DNA from: Ignavibacteria bacterium UBA2360
GTDB taxonomy: Bacteria > Bacteroidota > Ignavibacteria > Tepidaquicellales > OLB5
DNA length: 64,000 bases
Reading direction: 5' to 3'
NCBI GenBank assembly: GCA_002344125.1
Contig: DDTQ01000011.1
Span: forward strand, 269,696 to 333,695
Positions 18,529-27,347 of this stretch are shown here, piece by piece. The notes beneath the pieces are model-generated. The model was not told where the DNA came from, ran no database searches, and was given only the letters and a program-made list of their open reading frames with translations. The translations under genes were made by a program, and so were the position numbers. Numbering within the stretch: position 1 is the first letter of the stretch; each line of letters begins with the position of its first letter.

Positions 18529-18759
18529 TTATAGTTCACGCTCTGTCTTTTTTTCTTCCATAAGCATCTTTAACATTTTACCCTTAGTGCCCATAAATCC
18601 AACATTTGCCCTTATGAATTCTGCCGTTACAGGTAGAAGCTTGATACCGTCAGATTCTTCAATAAAATTTACTCTGGTTCCATCCTTGATTTTATATTTC
18701 TTCCTTAACCTTGAAGGTATTACAAGCTGGCCTTTTGTTGTTATTTTAGATGATTCCAT
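18529..18759 (-). CDS. vapB: VapB-like antitoxin (SpoVT/AbrB fold)
   Basis: A 76-residue protein with the swapped-hairpin AbrB signature near the N-terminus (ITTKGQLVIPSRLRKKYKI, then GTRVNFIEE). This region binds DNA as a dimer. The lysine-rich C-terminal tail (KGKMLKMLMEEKKTE) would wrap the toxin. It precedes vapC and should repress the pair through the inverted repeat just upstream. Confidence 0.9.
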   Translation of the reverse strand: MESSKITTKGQLVIPSRLRKKYKIKDGTRVNFIEESDGIKLLPVTAEFIRANVGFMGTKGKMLKMLMEEKKTEREL

Positions 18760-18797
18760 TTCTGCCCTTTTATTAGTTTACCAAAATTAAGAATTTC

Positions 18798-18833
18798 TAA
18801 AATGTAAGTCAAGTTGAATTGTCTTACATTTTA
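18798..18833 (-). promoter_or_regulatory. Candidate VapB operator (11-bp inverted repeat)
   Basis: TAAAATGTAAG (18798-18808) and CTTACATTTTA (18823-18833) form a perfect 11-bp inverted repeat with a 14-base spacer, 39 bases upstream of the vapB start. This position and symmetry fit an autoregulatory antitoxin operator. The half-site AATGTAA is also present in front of mazE at 27602-27615. Confidence 0.6.
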
Positions 18834-19015
18834 ATTTATTATTAATTATTTAATATGGTGTACTTATTAAATTTATAGTATTTTCCATTTAATTAACTTA
18901 AATCCTTTAATCATTCCAATTATTTAGTTATTTTACATTAAACCAATAAATTCTACATCACATTAGAGCCGGCAAAAAATAGTTAGAGCTTAATGTTTTG
19001 TTTAAAAATAACATA

Positions 19016-19990
19016 ATGGCAAAAACAAACCAGGATAATAACAAAGAATACACCGAAGCCCCTGAGGCTAATCCCGTAATGGAATCACTCGAGCGCCCTA
19101 GAGTAGCTGCGCTTGATAATATTCTAGGGCAGCCCTTCAAAGTGCTTGATGACGGCTTCATCCGCGTGATAGATTACATGGGTTCTGATGAATCCATAGT
19201 GCAGGCTGCGCGTGTATCTTACGGCAAAGGTACAAAAAAAGTTCACGAAGACCGCGGACTTATCCGCTATCTTATGCGCCACCATCACACCACACCATTT
19301 GAAATGTGCGAAATAAAATTCCACGTACGCGTGCCAATGGATTGCTGGAGGCAATGGATACGCCACCGTATGGCGAATGTCAACGAATATTCCACCCGCT
19401 ACAGCGTAGCAATTGATTCCGCCCAAACCACAAGCGAGGCTGAATGGCGCATACAGGCATCCGGTAACCGCCAGGGTTCAGCCGGCTTCGCAGCAGATGC
19501 CGAAGGCAAAACGCTCACAGAAAAAGAGCGTTACCTGCAGTCTCTTGCCCGCGAAATTTATGACGAAAGATTAAAAATGGGCATAGCCCGTGAACAGGCA
19601 AGAAAAGATCTGCCGCTTTCCACTTACACCGAAGCTTACTGGAAAGTTGATCTGCATAACCTGCTTCACTTCCTCTATTTAAGGATGGACGCGCATGCGC
19701 AGTATGAAATACGCCGCTATGCTGAAATTATGGGTCATGAAATCGTTGCAAAATGGTGCCCCGCAGTGTGGGAAGCATTCATGGATTACAGGGTGAACTC
19801 AAACAGTTTCACAAGACTCGAAATGGAAGTGTTAACCGCAATGACGCAGGGTGATAGTGAAAAAGCTGCCGCTTTGGGTAAATCGTTTAACTGGCTGGAT
19901 GATGCCGGTAAACCTAAAAAGAACCGCGAGCGCGCAGAGTTTGAAGATAAACTCTCTGGGCTCGGTTTAAAAGCTCCCTGGCAGGTTTAA
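19016..19990 (+). CDS. thyX: FAD-dependent thymidylate synthase ThyX
   Basis: ThyX methylates dUMP to dTMP using methylene-tetrahydrofolate, FAD and NADPH, replacing ThyA. The signature RHRMANVNEYSTRY lies at residues 116-129 and matches RHRxxxxNExSxRY. HHHTTPFEMCEIKFHVRVP precedes it, and a C-terminal helix RYAEIMGHEIVAKWCP contributes the active site. The ATG at 19016 is preferred over an upstream in-frame TTG at 18998. The 324 residues exceed the usual 220-260: there is an N-terminal extension of about 30 residues and a Lys/Glu-rich C-terminal tail. It is monocistronic. Confidence 0.96.
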   Translation: MAKTNQDNNKEYTEAPEANPVMESLERPRVAALDNILGQPFKVLDDGFIRVIDYMGSDESIVQAARVSYGKGTKKVHEDRGLIRYLMRHHHTTPFEMCEIKFHVRVPMDCWRQWIRHRMANVNEYSTRYSVAIDSAQTTSEAEWRIQASGNRQGSAGFAADAEGKTLTEKERYLQSLAREIYDERLKMGIAREQARKDLPLSTYTEAYWKVDLHNLLHFLYLRMDAHAQYEIRRYAEIMGHEIVAKWCPAVWEAFMDYRVNSNSFTRLEMEVLTAMTQGDSEKAAALGKSFNWLDDAGKPKKNRERAEFEDKLSGLGLKAPWQV

Positions 19991-20009
19991 CTCACTCCCT
20001 TTGAGCGTT

Positions 20010-20792
20010 TCACATTCCCGCACTGAGAAGCTGCAGAACGTAGTCAAATGGCTTGTGGTCTATTTTCATATATCCGCTGAAAGGATTATCAAGCAGTAAT
20101 ATCATATACAGAATAAGTGTATTCAATACAGTAAGCGCAGATGTCATTACAAACTGGTGCGTAATATTCTTGGCGTAGAAAAAATATGTATATAACACCG
20201 TTACCACGGAACCGAACAGCAATACCACCCAGATTATTCCCGGAATATTATTGCTGCTGTCAAATATCCGCATTCTCCGCTTCTCACCGGCATCGTTCAG
20301 ATGCTTCAGGGTCTCCTGGTATGCAATTTCATTTTTGATCAGGGAGCGGTCTAACGATGTGAAAAATGTCCACAAAAGATGAAAACTCTCTCTCGCCTTC
20401 AGGCTTGGTTCACCTTCTTCAAGCTGTTTCCATTCACTGTTAATTACATCTTCCGTATAGGTTCTAAGCAGCGGTATAACCTGAGACCTGTATGGCTCAG
20501 GAAGCGCTTTTGAATTATGAAAAATATCCGCAAGCTCAATAGTTTCCTGGTCAACATTCTTTTTTGAATTGTCATATTCCGTCCATGTTGCAAACACTAC
20601 AAAGGCTACAAGTACCGCGTATATCAACCCGAAGGCGTTAAAAATAAATCCGCCAACTTCATGATTTTGCCTCAGCACATCTTCGGTGTAGAATTTGCGT
20701 ACTATCTTCAATCCCGCATATGAAACTAACACAGTAAATAAAGAAAGTACTGTAATTGCAATTACCGGGTGCCAGTCTAAAATAAATTCCAT
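20010..20792 (-). CDS. DUF4239 (bestrophin-like) membrane protein
   Basis: A 260-residue protein with the DUF4239 layout: two N-terminal transmembrane helices (about 10-28 and 47-70, with NAFGLIYAVLVAFVVFATW as the best-conserved helix), a long soluble helical domain (75-180) and two C-terminal helices (about 183-205 and 212-235). The motif TWTEYDNSKKNVDQE just after the second helix is typical. DUF4239 proteins are uncharacterised and distantly compared to bestrophin channels. It is convergent with thyX. Confidence 0.85.
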   Translation of the reverse strand: MEFILDWHPVIAITVLSLFTVLVSYAGLKIVRKFYTEDVLRQNHEVGGFIFNAFGLIYAVLVAFVVFATWTEYDNSKKNVDQETIELADIFHNSKALPEPYRSQVIPLLRTYTEDVINSEWKQLEEGEPSLKARESFHLLWTFFTSLDRSLIKNEIAYQETLKHLNDAGEKRRMRIFDSSNNIPGIIWVVLLFGSVVTVLYTYFFYAKNITHQFVMTSALTVLNTLILYMILLLDNPFSGYMKIDHKPFDYVLQLLSAGM

Positions 20793-20936
20793 ATTTCAAA
20801 AATATACGTAAAATAAATGTTAAACAAGTAAATTACACTGAAATTAAACGCCCTGTAAACAGAGAATACTTCACTATTTATCAATTTGTTTTTTTGGTGA
20901 TATATTCATAATTTACGATAAATTATTTAACAGTAT

Positions 20937-21434
20937 ATGGAGCTCACCAGAAGAAAGTTCATCACAATTTGCTCTCTTGGAGCAGCGGCCTTAACGCTTG
21001 CGCCGGTTATGCAGGCCTGCACAAAAACATCAGAGCTTAACCCTGATCAGTTCTTAAAACTCTCGGCATTACTTACCGGGTTCAAAGAAAAAGAACTTGA
21101 TGTGAAGCTCGCGGAAACATACATGAACTCGCTTAACGACTTCCCGCCTTCAAAGGCCGGATTGGGCGATATATATAAAACCATCGGTCTTGGTGACGGC
21201 GAAAAACCGACTCCGCCATTTATCGAAGGCACCCTGTTTACTAACCCCGAAGAAAAGATCCTTGCTGATACACTGATCCAATACTGGTACACCGGCACTT
21301 ACAAAGCTGCATCGGGAATGAAATCAGCTTCTTACCAGAACCAGCTTGCATGGAAATCGACAGGTTACCTTATCCCCAACGCGCAATGCCGCGGCACATT
21401 CGGTTTCTGGGCTGATAAGCCGAATATTGCTTAA
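20937..21434 (+). CDS. Small (gamma-like) subunit of an FAD sugar/alcohol dehydrogenase, Tat-exported
   Basis: A 165-residue protein with a twin-arginine signal (LTRRKFITICSLGAAALTL) ending in a possible lipobox (VMQAC). The rest matches the small subunits of gluconate 2-dehydrogenase and FAD-glucose dehydrogenase families (FLKLSALLTGF near the start, LADTLIQYWYTGTY and SYQNQLAWKSTGY near the end). In those systems this subunit carries the catalytic subunit through the Tat pathway. It is 45 bases upstream of the catalytic subunit gene, which has no signal of its own, so hitch-hiker export is expected. Confidence 0.85.
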   Translation: MELTRRKFITICSLGAAALTLAPVMQACTKTSELNPDQFLKLSALLTGFKEKELDVKLAETYMNSLNDFPPSKAGLGDIYKTIGLGDGEKPTPPFIEGTLFTNPEEKILADTLIQYWYTGTYKAASGMKSASYQNQLAWKSTGYLIPNAQCRGTFGFWADKPNIA

Positions 21435-21479
21435 ATTTCACAAAACAAAATTTCAGTAAAATCTATTACTCTTTTTTAT

Positions 21480-23192
21480 ATGGCAGATTATAACGCAGAT
21501 GTAGTAATTGTTGGTTCAGGTATTGCAGGCTCGCTTCTTGCGCTGGGCCTGGCGCGCTCGCGCGCGAAGGTTTTGATAATTGAAGCCGGCGACCGCATCG
21601 ACCGTTATAAGGCAATTGATAACTATATGAACGATCCCGGGCGGAATAATGATACACCCTACTCCCCCATTTCCAAACTTGCGCCGTATCCGCCAATGAT
21701 GAACCCCGATGATTATTATATTCAAATGGGACCCGATAAATTCCAAAGTAACTATATTAAAGCTGTGGGCGGCACAACATGGCACTGGCTCGGCACTGCG
21801 CTTCGCTTTGTGCCAAATGATTTCAGGATGAAAAGCGCTTACGGCGTTGGTATTGATTGGCCCATAGGCTACAGCGATCTTGAAGACTGGTACTACAAAG
21901 CCGAGCAGGAACTGCCCGTGGCAGGCGATAGCAAAGCTCCGCTTGGAGTTGAACGCAGTAAACCATATCCAACACCCGCAATCCCGATGACGTATCTGGA
22001 TAAAATTGTTGAAAAAGCATTCGCCGGCATTTCACTGCCCGATGCCCCTGAAATTAAACTGAGTGTGGCAAGTACACCGCAGGGCAGGCTCTCAGTTGAT
22101 CGTGACGGCAGACCCGCCTGCTGCGGCAGCAATAACTGCATACCAATGTGTCCAGTGGGCGCAAAATATGATGCCTCAATGACCATCCAAAAAGCTGAAG
22201 AGCTTGGCGTGCAGGTTCTAACCAATGCCACCGCGAATTTCATTCAAACGGATGATGATGGCAGCATCACGGCAATAAAATTTAAAACGCCGCAGGGCGA
22301 AAAAACCGCCACCGGAAAAATTTTCGTAATCGCCGCGCACGCAATTGAAACACCCAAGCTTTTGCTGATGTCAAAAAGTGAAAAGTATCCCAACGGGCTG
22401 GCCAATTCAAGCGACCAGGTGGGAAGGAATTTAATGGATCATAACTGTGTGCTTGCATACGGACTCACAAAAGAACCTGTCTATCCGTACCAGTCACCGC
22501 TTTCCACAAGCGGCGTTGAAGTGGTAAAAGATGGCTCATTCCGCAGCAAACGCGGAGCGTTCAGAATAGAAATAGGCAACGATGGCTGGAGCTGGCCTGT
22601 TGGTTACCCCGATGTATTAGCCGAAACGCTGATAAAATCCACCGGCGGAAGAACACAGAAAAAAAATTCACCGTTGAATGAAAGATCCGATACACCTGCT
22701 AAGCCAAACCAATTGTACGGCACAAAGCTCCGCGAAATGATAAAAAATAACGTAGCCCATGAAATTCGCTTCGCGTTTTTGGTTGAGCAATTGCCTGACC
22801 CCGAAAACCGTATCGTGCCGGCATACGATCAGCTTGATTCCAATGGAATGCCGCGGCCGAAACTGTATTACAAACTTGATGATTACTGTAAAGCAGGAAT
22901 TAAAACCGCTATTGATACACAAAAACTCATGCTGGATTCTCTCGGCTGTACCCAACAGCATCATTCAGCGCCCTGGGGAGCGGGACATATTGTCGGCACA
23001 ACCCGCATGGGCGATGACCCGAAAACTTCTGTGGTTAGCAAGGATTTACGTTCCCACGATCATAAAAATCTGTTCATACTCGGCAGCAATACCTTCCCAA
23101 CCGTTGCGGCGTCTAATCCAACATTAACAATCGCGGCGCTTTCGCTCCGCGCTGTTGAAACCATTCAAAAGCAGCTTTTGGATATGCCCTGA
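21480..23192 (+). CDS. GMC-type FAD dehydrogenase, catalytic subunit with [3Fe-4S]-type Cys motif
   Basis: The 570-residue protein begins directly with the FAD dinucleotide-binding motif VVIVGSGIAGSLLALGL and has the GMC C-terminal signature (SHDHKNLFILGSNTFPTVAASNP). Cys214, Cys215, Cys220 and Cys224 in PACCGSNNCIPMCPVGA have the CC-x4-C-x3-C spacing known from the [3Fe-4S] site of Burkholderia-type FAD-glucose dehydrogenase. It therefore resembles sugar or alcohol dehydrogenases that act in the periplasm and pass electrons to a cytochrome c subunit. No cytochrome gene follows, so the electron acceptor is unknown. The substrate could be glucose, gluconate, fructose or another polyol. Confidence 0.9.
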   Translation: MADYNADVVIVGSGIAGSLLALGLARSRAKVLIIEAGDRIDRYKAIDNYMNDPGRNNDTPYSPISKLAPYPPMMNPDDYYIQMGPDKFQSNYIKAVGGTTWHWLGTALRFVPNDFRMKSAYGVGIDWPIGYSDLEDWYYKAEQELPVAGDSKAPLGVERSKPYPTPAIPMTYLDKIVEKAFAGISLPDAPEIKLSVASTPQGRLSVDRDGRPACCGSNNCIPMCPVGAKYDASMTIQKAEELGVQVLTNATANFIQTDDDGSITAIKFKTPQGEKTATGKIFVIAAHAIETPKLLLMSKSEKYPNGLANSSDQVGRNLMDHNCVLAYGLTKEPVYPYQSPLSTSGVEVVKDGSFRSKRGAFRIEIGNDGWSWPVGYPDVLAETLIKSTGGRTQKKNSPLNERSDTPAKPNQLYGTKLREMIKNNVAHEIRFAFLVEQLPDPENRIVPAYDQLDSNGMPRPKLYYKLDDYCKAGIKTAIDTQKLMLDSLGCTQQHHSAPWGAGHIVGTTRMGDDPKTSVVSKDLRSHDHKNLFILGSNTFPTVAASNPTLTIAALSLRAVETIQKQLLDMP

Positions 23193-23342
23193 GTGTATCA
23201 GGCGATTCCAAGCATTAAACCCATAAACCATTATAAATAGTGGTTTACCCTGCCAACTAAATTCATTCATTTTTTCTTCAAACATTTTCAGTTAACTTAC
23301 CCTCTTAGTCAAATTCGATTTCTGAAAAATACATGATATTAA

Positions 23343-23368
23343 GAACAAGGGGTTGCAACCCCTTGTTC
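23343..23368. repeat. Palindromic repeat, family 2 (perfect, 13-bp arms)
   Basis: A perfect 26-base palindrome with arms GAACAAGGGGTTG / CAACCCCTTGTTC in the 220-base gap between the dehydrogenase and uvrA. Sister copies are at 49700-49719, 59689-59712 and 62934-62958. It may act as a hairpin terminator for the dehydrogenase operon, although no T-run follows. Confidence 0.85.
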
Positions 23369-23412
23369 GTGAATTTTCGGGATGTCAATTATACACAAAA
23401 GATAAAATAAAC

Positions 23413-26253
23413 TTGTCATTCTTAGATAAAATTTCAATTCAGGGCGCGCGGGTACATAACTTAAAGAATATTGATATCGATATTCCCCGCGATAAATTTG
23501 TGGTTATTACAGGGATCTCTGGTTCAGGTAAATCATCCCTCGCCTTTGATACCATTTACGCCGAAGGCCAGCGCAGGTTTGTTGAAACACTCTCCGCTTA
23601 CGCGCGCCAGTTCATTGGCGGTATTGAACGCCCTGATGTAGATAAGATCGAAGGGCTCTCGCCATCAATTTCAATCGAGCAGAAAACAATTTCACATAAT
23701 CCCCGTTCAACCGTTGGCACTGTCACCGAAATTTATGATTTTCTCAGGCTGCTTTATTCAAAATGCGGCACGCAGCACTGCACAAATTGCGGCCAGCCTG
23801 TACAAAGGCAAAGCGTTCAGCAGATAATTGACCACATCAGGGAAAATCTTGATACAAAAAGAATTAACATCCTTGCTCCCGTTGTAAAAGGCCGCAAAGG
23901 TCACTACCGCGAATTATTTGAGCAGATAGAAAAAGACGGCTTCACTAAAGTAAGGGTTGATAAAGTCATAAAAGATATCACCCCAAAAATGAAGCTTGAC
24001 CGCTACAAAATTCACGATATTGAAATTGTGGTTGATAGAATAATGGTCACAAAAGCCACTTCGCTCAGGCTCACCGATTCAGTGGAAACTGCCCTGCGTT
24101 TTGGCGGCGGCATTGTTATTATTACGGAGTCCGACAGCGATGGCTCAAAAGATAAACTCTTCAGCGAAAAACTCGCCTGCCCGACCTGCGGCATTGGTTT
24201 TGATGAACCCGCTCCGAATTCGTTTTCGTTCAACTCACCCTACGGCTGGTGCCCTGATTGCCTTGGCCTTGGCGCGCGTAAAGAGCTTGATGAAAGACTT
24301 ATTATCACAGATTATGATCTCTCAATTGCAGAAGGCGCTATCGCGCCGCTTGGTAAACCAAGGACTAACTGGACATTCACCGTACTGAAGCAACTGATCG
24401 AGTCATGGGGTTACGATTTTGATACTCCGCTGAGTAAACTCAGCAAAGATGAGCTTGAAATTATTATGAATGGCGACAGCCAGAAGCGTAATTACAAGTA
24501 TGTTGATTCCCGCGGAATACAGCGCGAATACTCACATAAATTCCAGGGTGTGAAAAAAATTATTCTGGATTATTACCGCAACCAGACCTCTGAATATATC
24601 TCCAACTGGGCGGAAAGCTTTATGACTTCCAATACATGCGATACCTGCAAAGGCGGCAAACTTAAAGCATCAAGCCTTGCTGTGTTGGTTGATTCCACCG
24701 AAGGAAAAAAGAATATCTACGAAGTTTCACTTCTTTCTATCAGGAAGGCGCGCGATTACTTTGATACACTCATACTAAACGAACGCCAGCAGATCATCGC
24801 AAAACAGATACTCAAGGAAATAAAAATGCGCCTGGAGTTCATGCTGAACGTTGGCCTGGATTATCTCTCCCTCGATAGGAACGCCCGAACACTTTCCGGC
24901 GGCGAAGCGCAGAGAATAAAGCTCGCTACGCAGATCGGCTCACAGCTTCGCGGGGTACTGTATATACTGGATGAACCCAGCATTGGGCTGCATCAGCGTG
25001 ATAACGAGCTTTTGATCAAATCTTTGAAGAACCTGCGCGATATTGGTAACACCGTTATTGTGGTTGAGCATGATAAACAAATGATGGAAGAAGCTGATTT
25101 TGTAGTGGATCTGGGTCCGGGCGCAGGTGAGCACGGGGGAAGGATCGTAGCATTCGGAAAACCGGGATCACTGAACGGCAATTCGCTTACATCGCTTTAT
25201 ATTTCCGGTAAAAAAAGTATTGAGGTCCCCAAAAAACGCAGAATAGGAAACGGGCAATCACTGGTATTAAAAGGCGCATCGGGTAACAATCTCAAAAAAG
25301 TCAACCTTACTGTTCCCCTTGGCAAATTCATCTGTATTACGGGTGTCAGCGGTTCCGGAAAATCATCGCTCATAAACGAAACACTTTACCGTGTGCTTTC
25401 AAGAAAATTTTTCAAAACACCCGAGCCGCCTTTACCTTATGAAAAAATTGAGGGTCTTAAAAATGTCAACAAGGTGATTGAAGTTGACCAGTCGCCAATC
25501 GGCAGAACGCCGCGAAGCAACCCCGCAACATATACGGGTTTGTTTACATTCATACGTGATCTGTTTGCTACGCTCCCCGAAGCCAAGATACGCGGCTACA
25601 AGGTGGGCAGGTTCAGCTTCAACGTGAAGGGCGGCAGATGTGAAGCCTGTGAAGGCGGCGGACAGAAAAAAATTGAAATGAACTTCCTGCCTGATGTTTA
25701 TGTAACCTGTGATGTTTGCCGCGGCAAACGCTACAACCGCGAAACTCTTGAAGTGCGTTACAAGGGAAAAAATATTTCTGATGTGCTTGAAATGACAGTT
25801 GAAGAAGCCGTTGGCTTCTTTGAAGCGATTCCTTCACTCAAGCGCAAACTGCAAACATTGTATGACGTTGGTTTGGGTTATATCAGGCTTGGACAATCGG
25901 CAGTTACGCTTTCAGGCGGTGAAGCGCAGCGTGTAAAGCTTTCAACTGAGCTTTCTAAGATTCAGACAGGAAAAACAATTTACATACTTGATGAACCTAC
26001 TACAGGACTGCATTTTGAGGATATTAGTATGCTGCTCAAGGTATTGAACCAGCTTGTTGATAAGGGTAATTCAGTAATTGTAATTGAGCATAACCTGGAT
26101 GTGATTAAAACTGCTGACTGGGTAATTGATCTCGGCCCCGAAGGCGGCGAGGCCGGCGGTAAGATAATTGCAGAAGGAACCCCCGAGGATATTGTTAAGA
26201 ACTACATGAAACAATCCGTCACCGCAAAATTCCTGAAACCGGAATTGAAATAG
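23413..26253 (+). CDS. uvrA: UvrA, excinuclease ABC subunit A
   Basis: UvrA recognises DNA damage in nucleotide excision repair and loads UvrB. Both ABC modules are visible: Walker A GISGSGKSSL near residue 35 and GVSGSGKSSL near 645, signatures LSGGEAQRIKLA and LSGGEAQRVKLS, and Walker B regions YILDEPSIGLH and YILDEPTTGLH. Zinc-binding cysteine pairs occur at CPTCG..CPDC and at CEACEGGGQ..CDVCRGKRY. Homologues begin close to DKISIQGARVHNLKN, so the TTG at 23413 is preferred; the frame extends back to 23353 only through the palindromic repeat. No ATG is available. Length about 946 residues, normal for the family. Confidence 0.97.
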   Translation: MSFLDKISIQGARVHNLKNIDIDIPRDKFVVITGISGSGKSSLAFDTIYAEGQRRFVETLSAYARQFIGGIERPDVDKIEGLSPSISIEQKTISHNPRSTVGTVTEIYDFLRLLYSKCGTQHCTNCGQPVQRQSVQQIIDHIRENLDTKRINILAPVVKGRKGHYRELFEQIEKDGFTKVRVDKVIKDITPKMKLDRYKIHDIEIVVDRIMVTKATSLRLTDSVETALRFGGGIVIITESDSDGSKDKLFSEKLACPTCGIGFDEPAPNSFSFNSPYGWCPDCLGLGARKELDERLIITDYDLSIAEGAIAPLGKPRTNWTFTVLKQLIESWGYDFDTPLSKLSKDELEIIMNGDSQKRNYKYVDSRGIQREYSHKFQGVKKIILDYYRNQTSEYISNWAESFMTSNTCDTCKGGKLKASSLAVLVDSTEGKKNIYEVSLLSIRKARDYFDTLILNERQQIIAKQILKEIKMRLEFMLNVGLDYLSLDRNARTLSGGEAQRIKLATQIGSQLRGVLYILDEPSIGLHQRDNELLIKSLKNLRDIGNTVIVVEHDKQMMEEADFVVDLGPGAGEHGGRIVAFGKPGSLNGNSLTSLYISGKKSIEVPKKRRIGNGQSLVLKGASGNNLKKVNLTVPLGKFICITGVSGSGKSSLINETLYRVLSRKFFKTPEPPLPYEKIEGLKNVNKVIEVDQSPIGRTPRSNPATYTGLFTFIRDLFATLPEAKIRGYKVGRFSFNVKGGRCEACEGGGQKKIEMNFLPDVYVTCDVCRGKRYNRETLEVRYKGKNISDVLEMTVEEAVGFFEAIPSLKRKLQTLYDVGLGYIRLGQSAVTLSGGEAQRVKLSTELSKIQTGKTIYILDEPTTGLHFEDISMLLKVLNQLVDKGNSVIVIEHNLDVIKTADWVIDLGPEGGEAGGKIIAEGTPEDIVKNYMKQSVTAKFLKPELK

Positions 26254-26285
26254 GCTTTTCTTTGGAGTGCACTGACTTAGATGTG

Positions 26286-26322
26286 ACGTCAGGTATTTAC
26301 CTGACGTGCAAGCAAAGCTTGC
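26286..26322. repeat. REP-like double hairpin (RAYT-associated), copy A
   Basis: A perfect 10-bp stem ACGTCAGGTA (26286-26295) / TACCTGACGT (26298-26307) is followed directly by GCAAGC (26308-26313) / GCTTGC (26317-26322) with an AAA loop. The same two-part design occurs in copy B, next to the transposase stop. Confidence 0.85.
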
Positions 26323-26338
26323 AAAACAATTTTCCACA

Positions 26339-26390
26339 GCGTCAGGCTGAAAGTCTTTAGATATTCACATGACGCGAATGCGAAGCATTC
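26339..26390. repeat. REP-like double hairpin (RAYT-associated), copy B
   Basis: GCGTCA (26339-26344) pairs with TGACGC (26370-26375) around an inner GGCTGAAAGTCTTTAGATAT segment, followed by GAATGC (26376-26381) / GCATTC (26385-26390) with a GAA loop. The inner segment recurs almost unchanged at 27744-27768. The last bases touch the stop codon of the transposase gene. Confidence 0.85.
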
Positions 26391-26928
26391 ATATGATCCT
26401 GTCTACTCTTAATACCGAGTCATCATCTAGATAATAATTCCTGGCACTTGAATAATTCCAGTCTGTTATATTTTCTACCAGACCAGCCTTAACTGGATTG
26501 TTGTGAATGTAATCCATCTTAATTTTTAATGTCTTTTCACTGGTTAATATCAAATCATCAAATCTATCTTTCCATAATCTGTAATTTCCTGTACCCCCTA
26601 AATCGTACAATTCATTCAGTAATTTAACTTTCTTGTCTCTTTTTAGTAATTTGATAACTTCTGTTGAAGTGTGCCTTTTAAAATCTCTCATATAATCAGA
26701 AACACTATTGCTCTCATTCATCTTCAAAATTAAATGAACATGATTTGGCATTAATACGTAGGCTATAATATATGAAGAATACTTCTTTCTTGTAAAGTTT
26801 AATGAATCAATTAATATATCATAATATAAATTGTGAACTGCAAACACTTTACGAAAACCTAAAACAGTGGTAGTTATAAAGTAAGTGTTATCAAGATTAT
26901 CATATGTTTTTCTTCCTCTTAATCCCAT
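26389..26928 (-). CDS. REP-associated tyrosine transposase (RAYT, IS200-like Y1 family)
   Basis: A 179-residue single-domain HUH nuclease. The metal-binding motif is in VLMPNHVHLILKM (His-x-His), and the catalytic tyrosine is in KMDYIHNNPVKAGLV, the RAYT hallmark (YIHxNPVKAGLV). WKDRFDDLIL lies between them. RAYTs are single-copy relatives of IS200 transposases that cut and rejoin short palindromic REP elements. Palindromes of the matching type lie on both sides (26286-26390 and 26946-26983), making a REP-RAYT unit. It appears full length with no frameshift. It is convergent with uvrA. Confidence 0.95.
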   Translation of the reverse strand: MGLRGRKTYDNLDNTYFITTTVLGFRKVFAVHNLYYDILIDSLNFTRKKYSSYIIAYVLMPNHVHLILKMNESNSVSDYMRDFKRHTSTEVIKLLKRDKKVKLLNELYDLGGTGNYRLWKDRFDDLILTSEKTLKIKMDYIHNNPVKAGLVENITDWNYSSARNYYLDDDSVLRVDRII

Positions 26929-26945
26929 GTATTCTGTTTAAATTT

Positions 26946-26983
26946 ACGTCAGCAACGCTGACGTGTCAGGTAAATACATGACA
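26946..26983. repeat. REP-like hairpins upstream of the RAYT gene
   Basis: ACGTCAGC (26946-26953) / GCTGACGT (26957-26964) with an AAC loop is followed by TGTCAgGTA (26964-26972) / TACaTGACA (26975-26983), one mismatch. The following CACCACTTAA is shared with the copy at 27739-27780. Confidence 0.8.
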
Positions 26984-27023
26984 CCACTTAACAAAATAAT
27001 ATAAATTCAATCTTCCAGGATTT

Positions 27024-27347
27024 CTACCAGGAAAAAATTTCCAGTAAACGATTAATTACTTCATTTGCTGTATCTTCGTTGATAGATCCCAATTTACTGA
27101 TCAGTCTTCCCCTATCAACAGTCCTGACCTGATCTAATGCTATTTCGCCCTTTTTTCCTTTAAATTTGCATTCTACTCTGCTTGCATAGCCTTTTAGTGT
27201 CGATGTCATAGGAGCAACGATAACAGTTCTTAGATATCTATTCATTTCGTTGGGCGAAACTACAACGCACGGTCTTCCTTTGTTAATTTCACTTCCCTTT
27301 GTCGGGTCAAGGTTAACAAAATAAACTTCAAATCTGGAAACTACCAT
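27024..27347 (-). CDS. mazF: MazF-like endoribonuclease toxin
   Basis: About 107 residues with the MazF/PemK core: FEVYFVNLDPTKGSEINKGRPCVVVSPNE, the strand TVIVAPMTST, the segment GEIALDQVRTVDRGRL and the C-terminal helix ANEVINRLLEIF. MazF toxins cut mRNA at short sequences. The ATG at 27347 is preferred over the TTG two codons earlier because AGAGGA lies six bases before it. It overlaps the end of mazE, so the pair is translationally coupled. Confidence 0.95.
   Translation of the reverse strand: MVVSRFEVYFVNLDPTKGSEINKGRPCVVVSPNEMNRYLRTVIVAPMTSTLKGYASRVECKFKGKKGEIALDQVRTVDRGRLISKLGSINEDTANEVINRLLEIFSW

Noticed and set aside
18998..19015. TTG start for thyX six codons upstream
   Set aside because: The ATG at 19016 is the stronger start codon and neither has a clear ribosome-binding site.
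23353..23412. Upstream extension of the uvrA reading frame
   Set aside because: It runs through the family 2 palindrome and adds residues with no match to UvrA starts.
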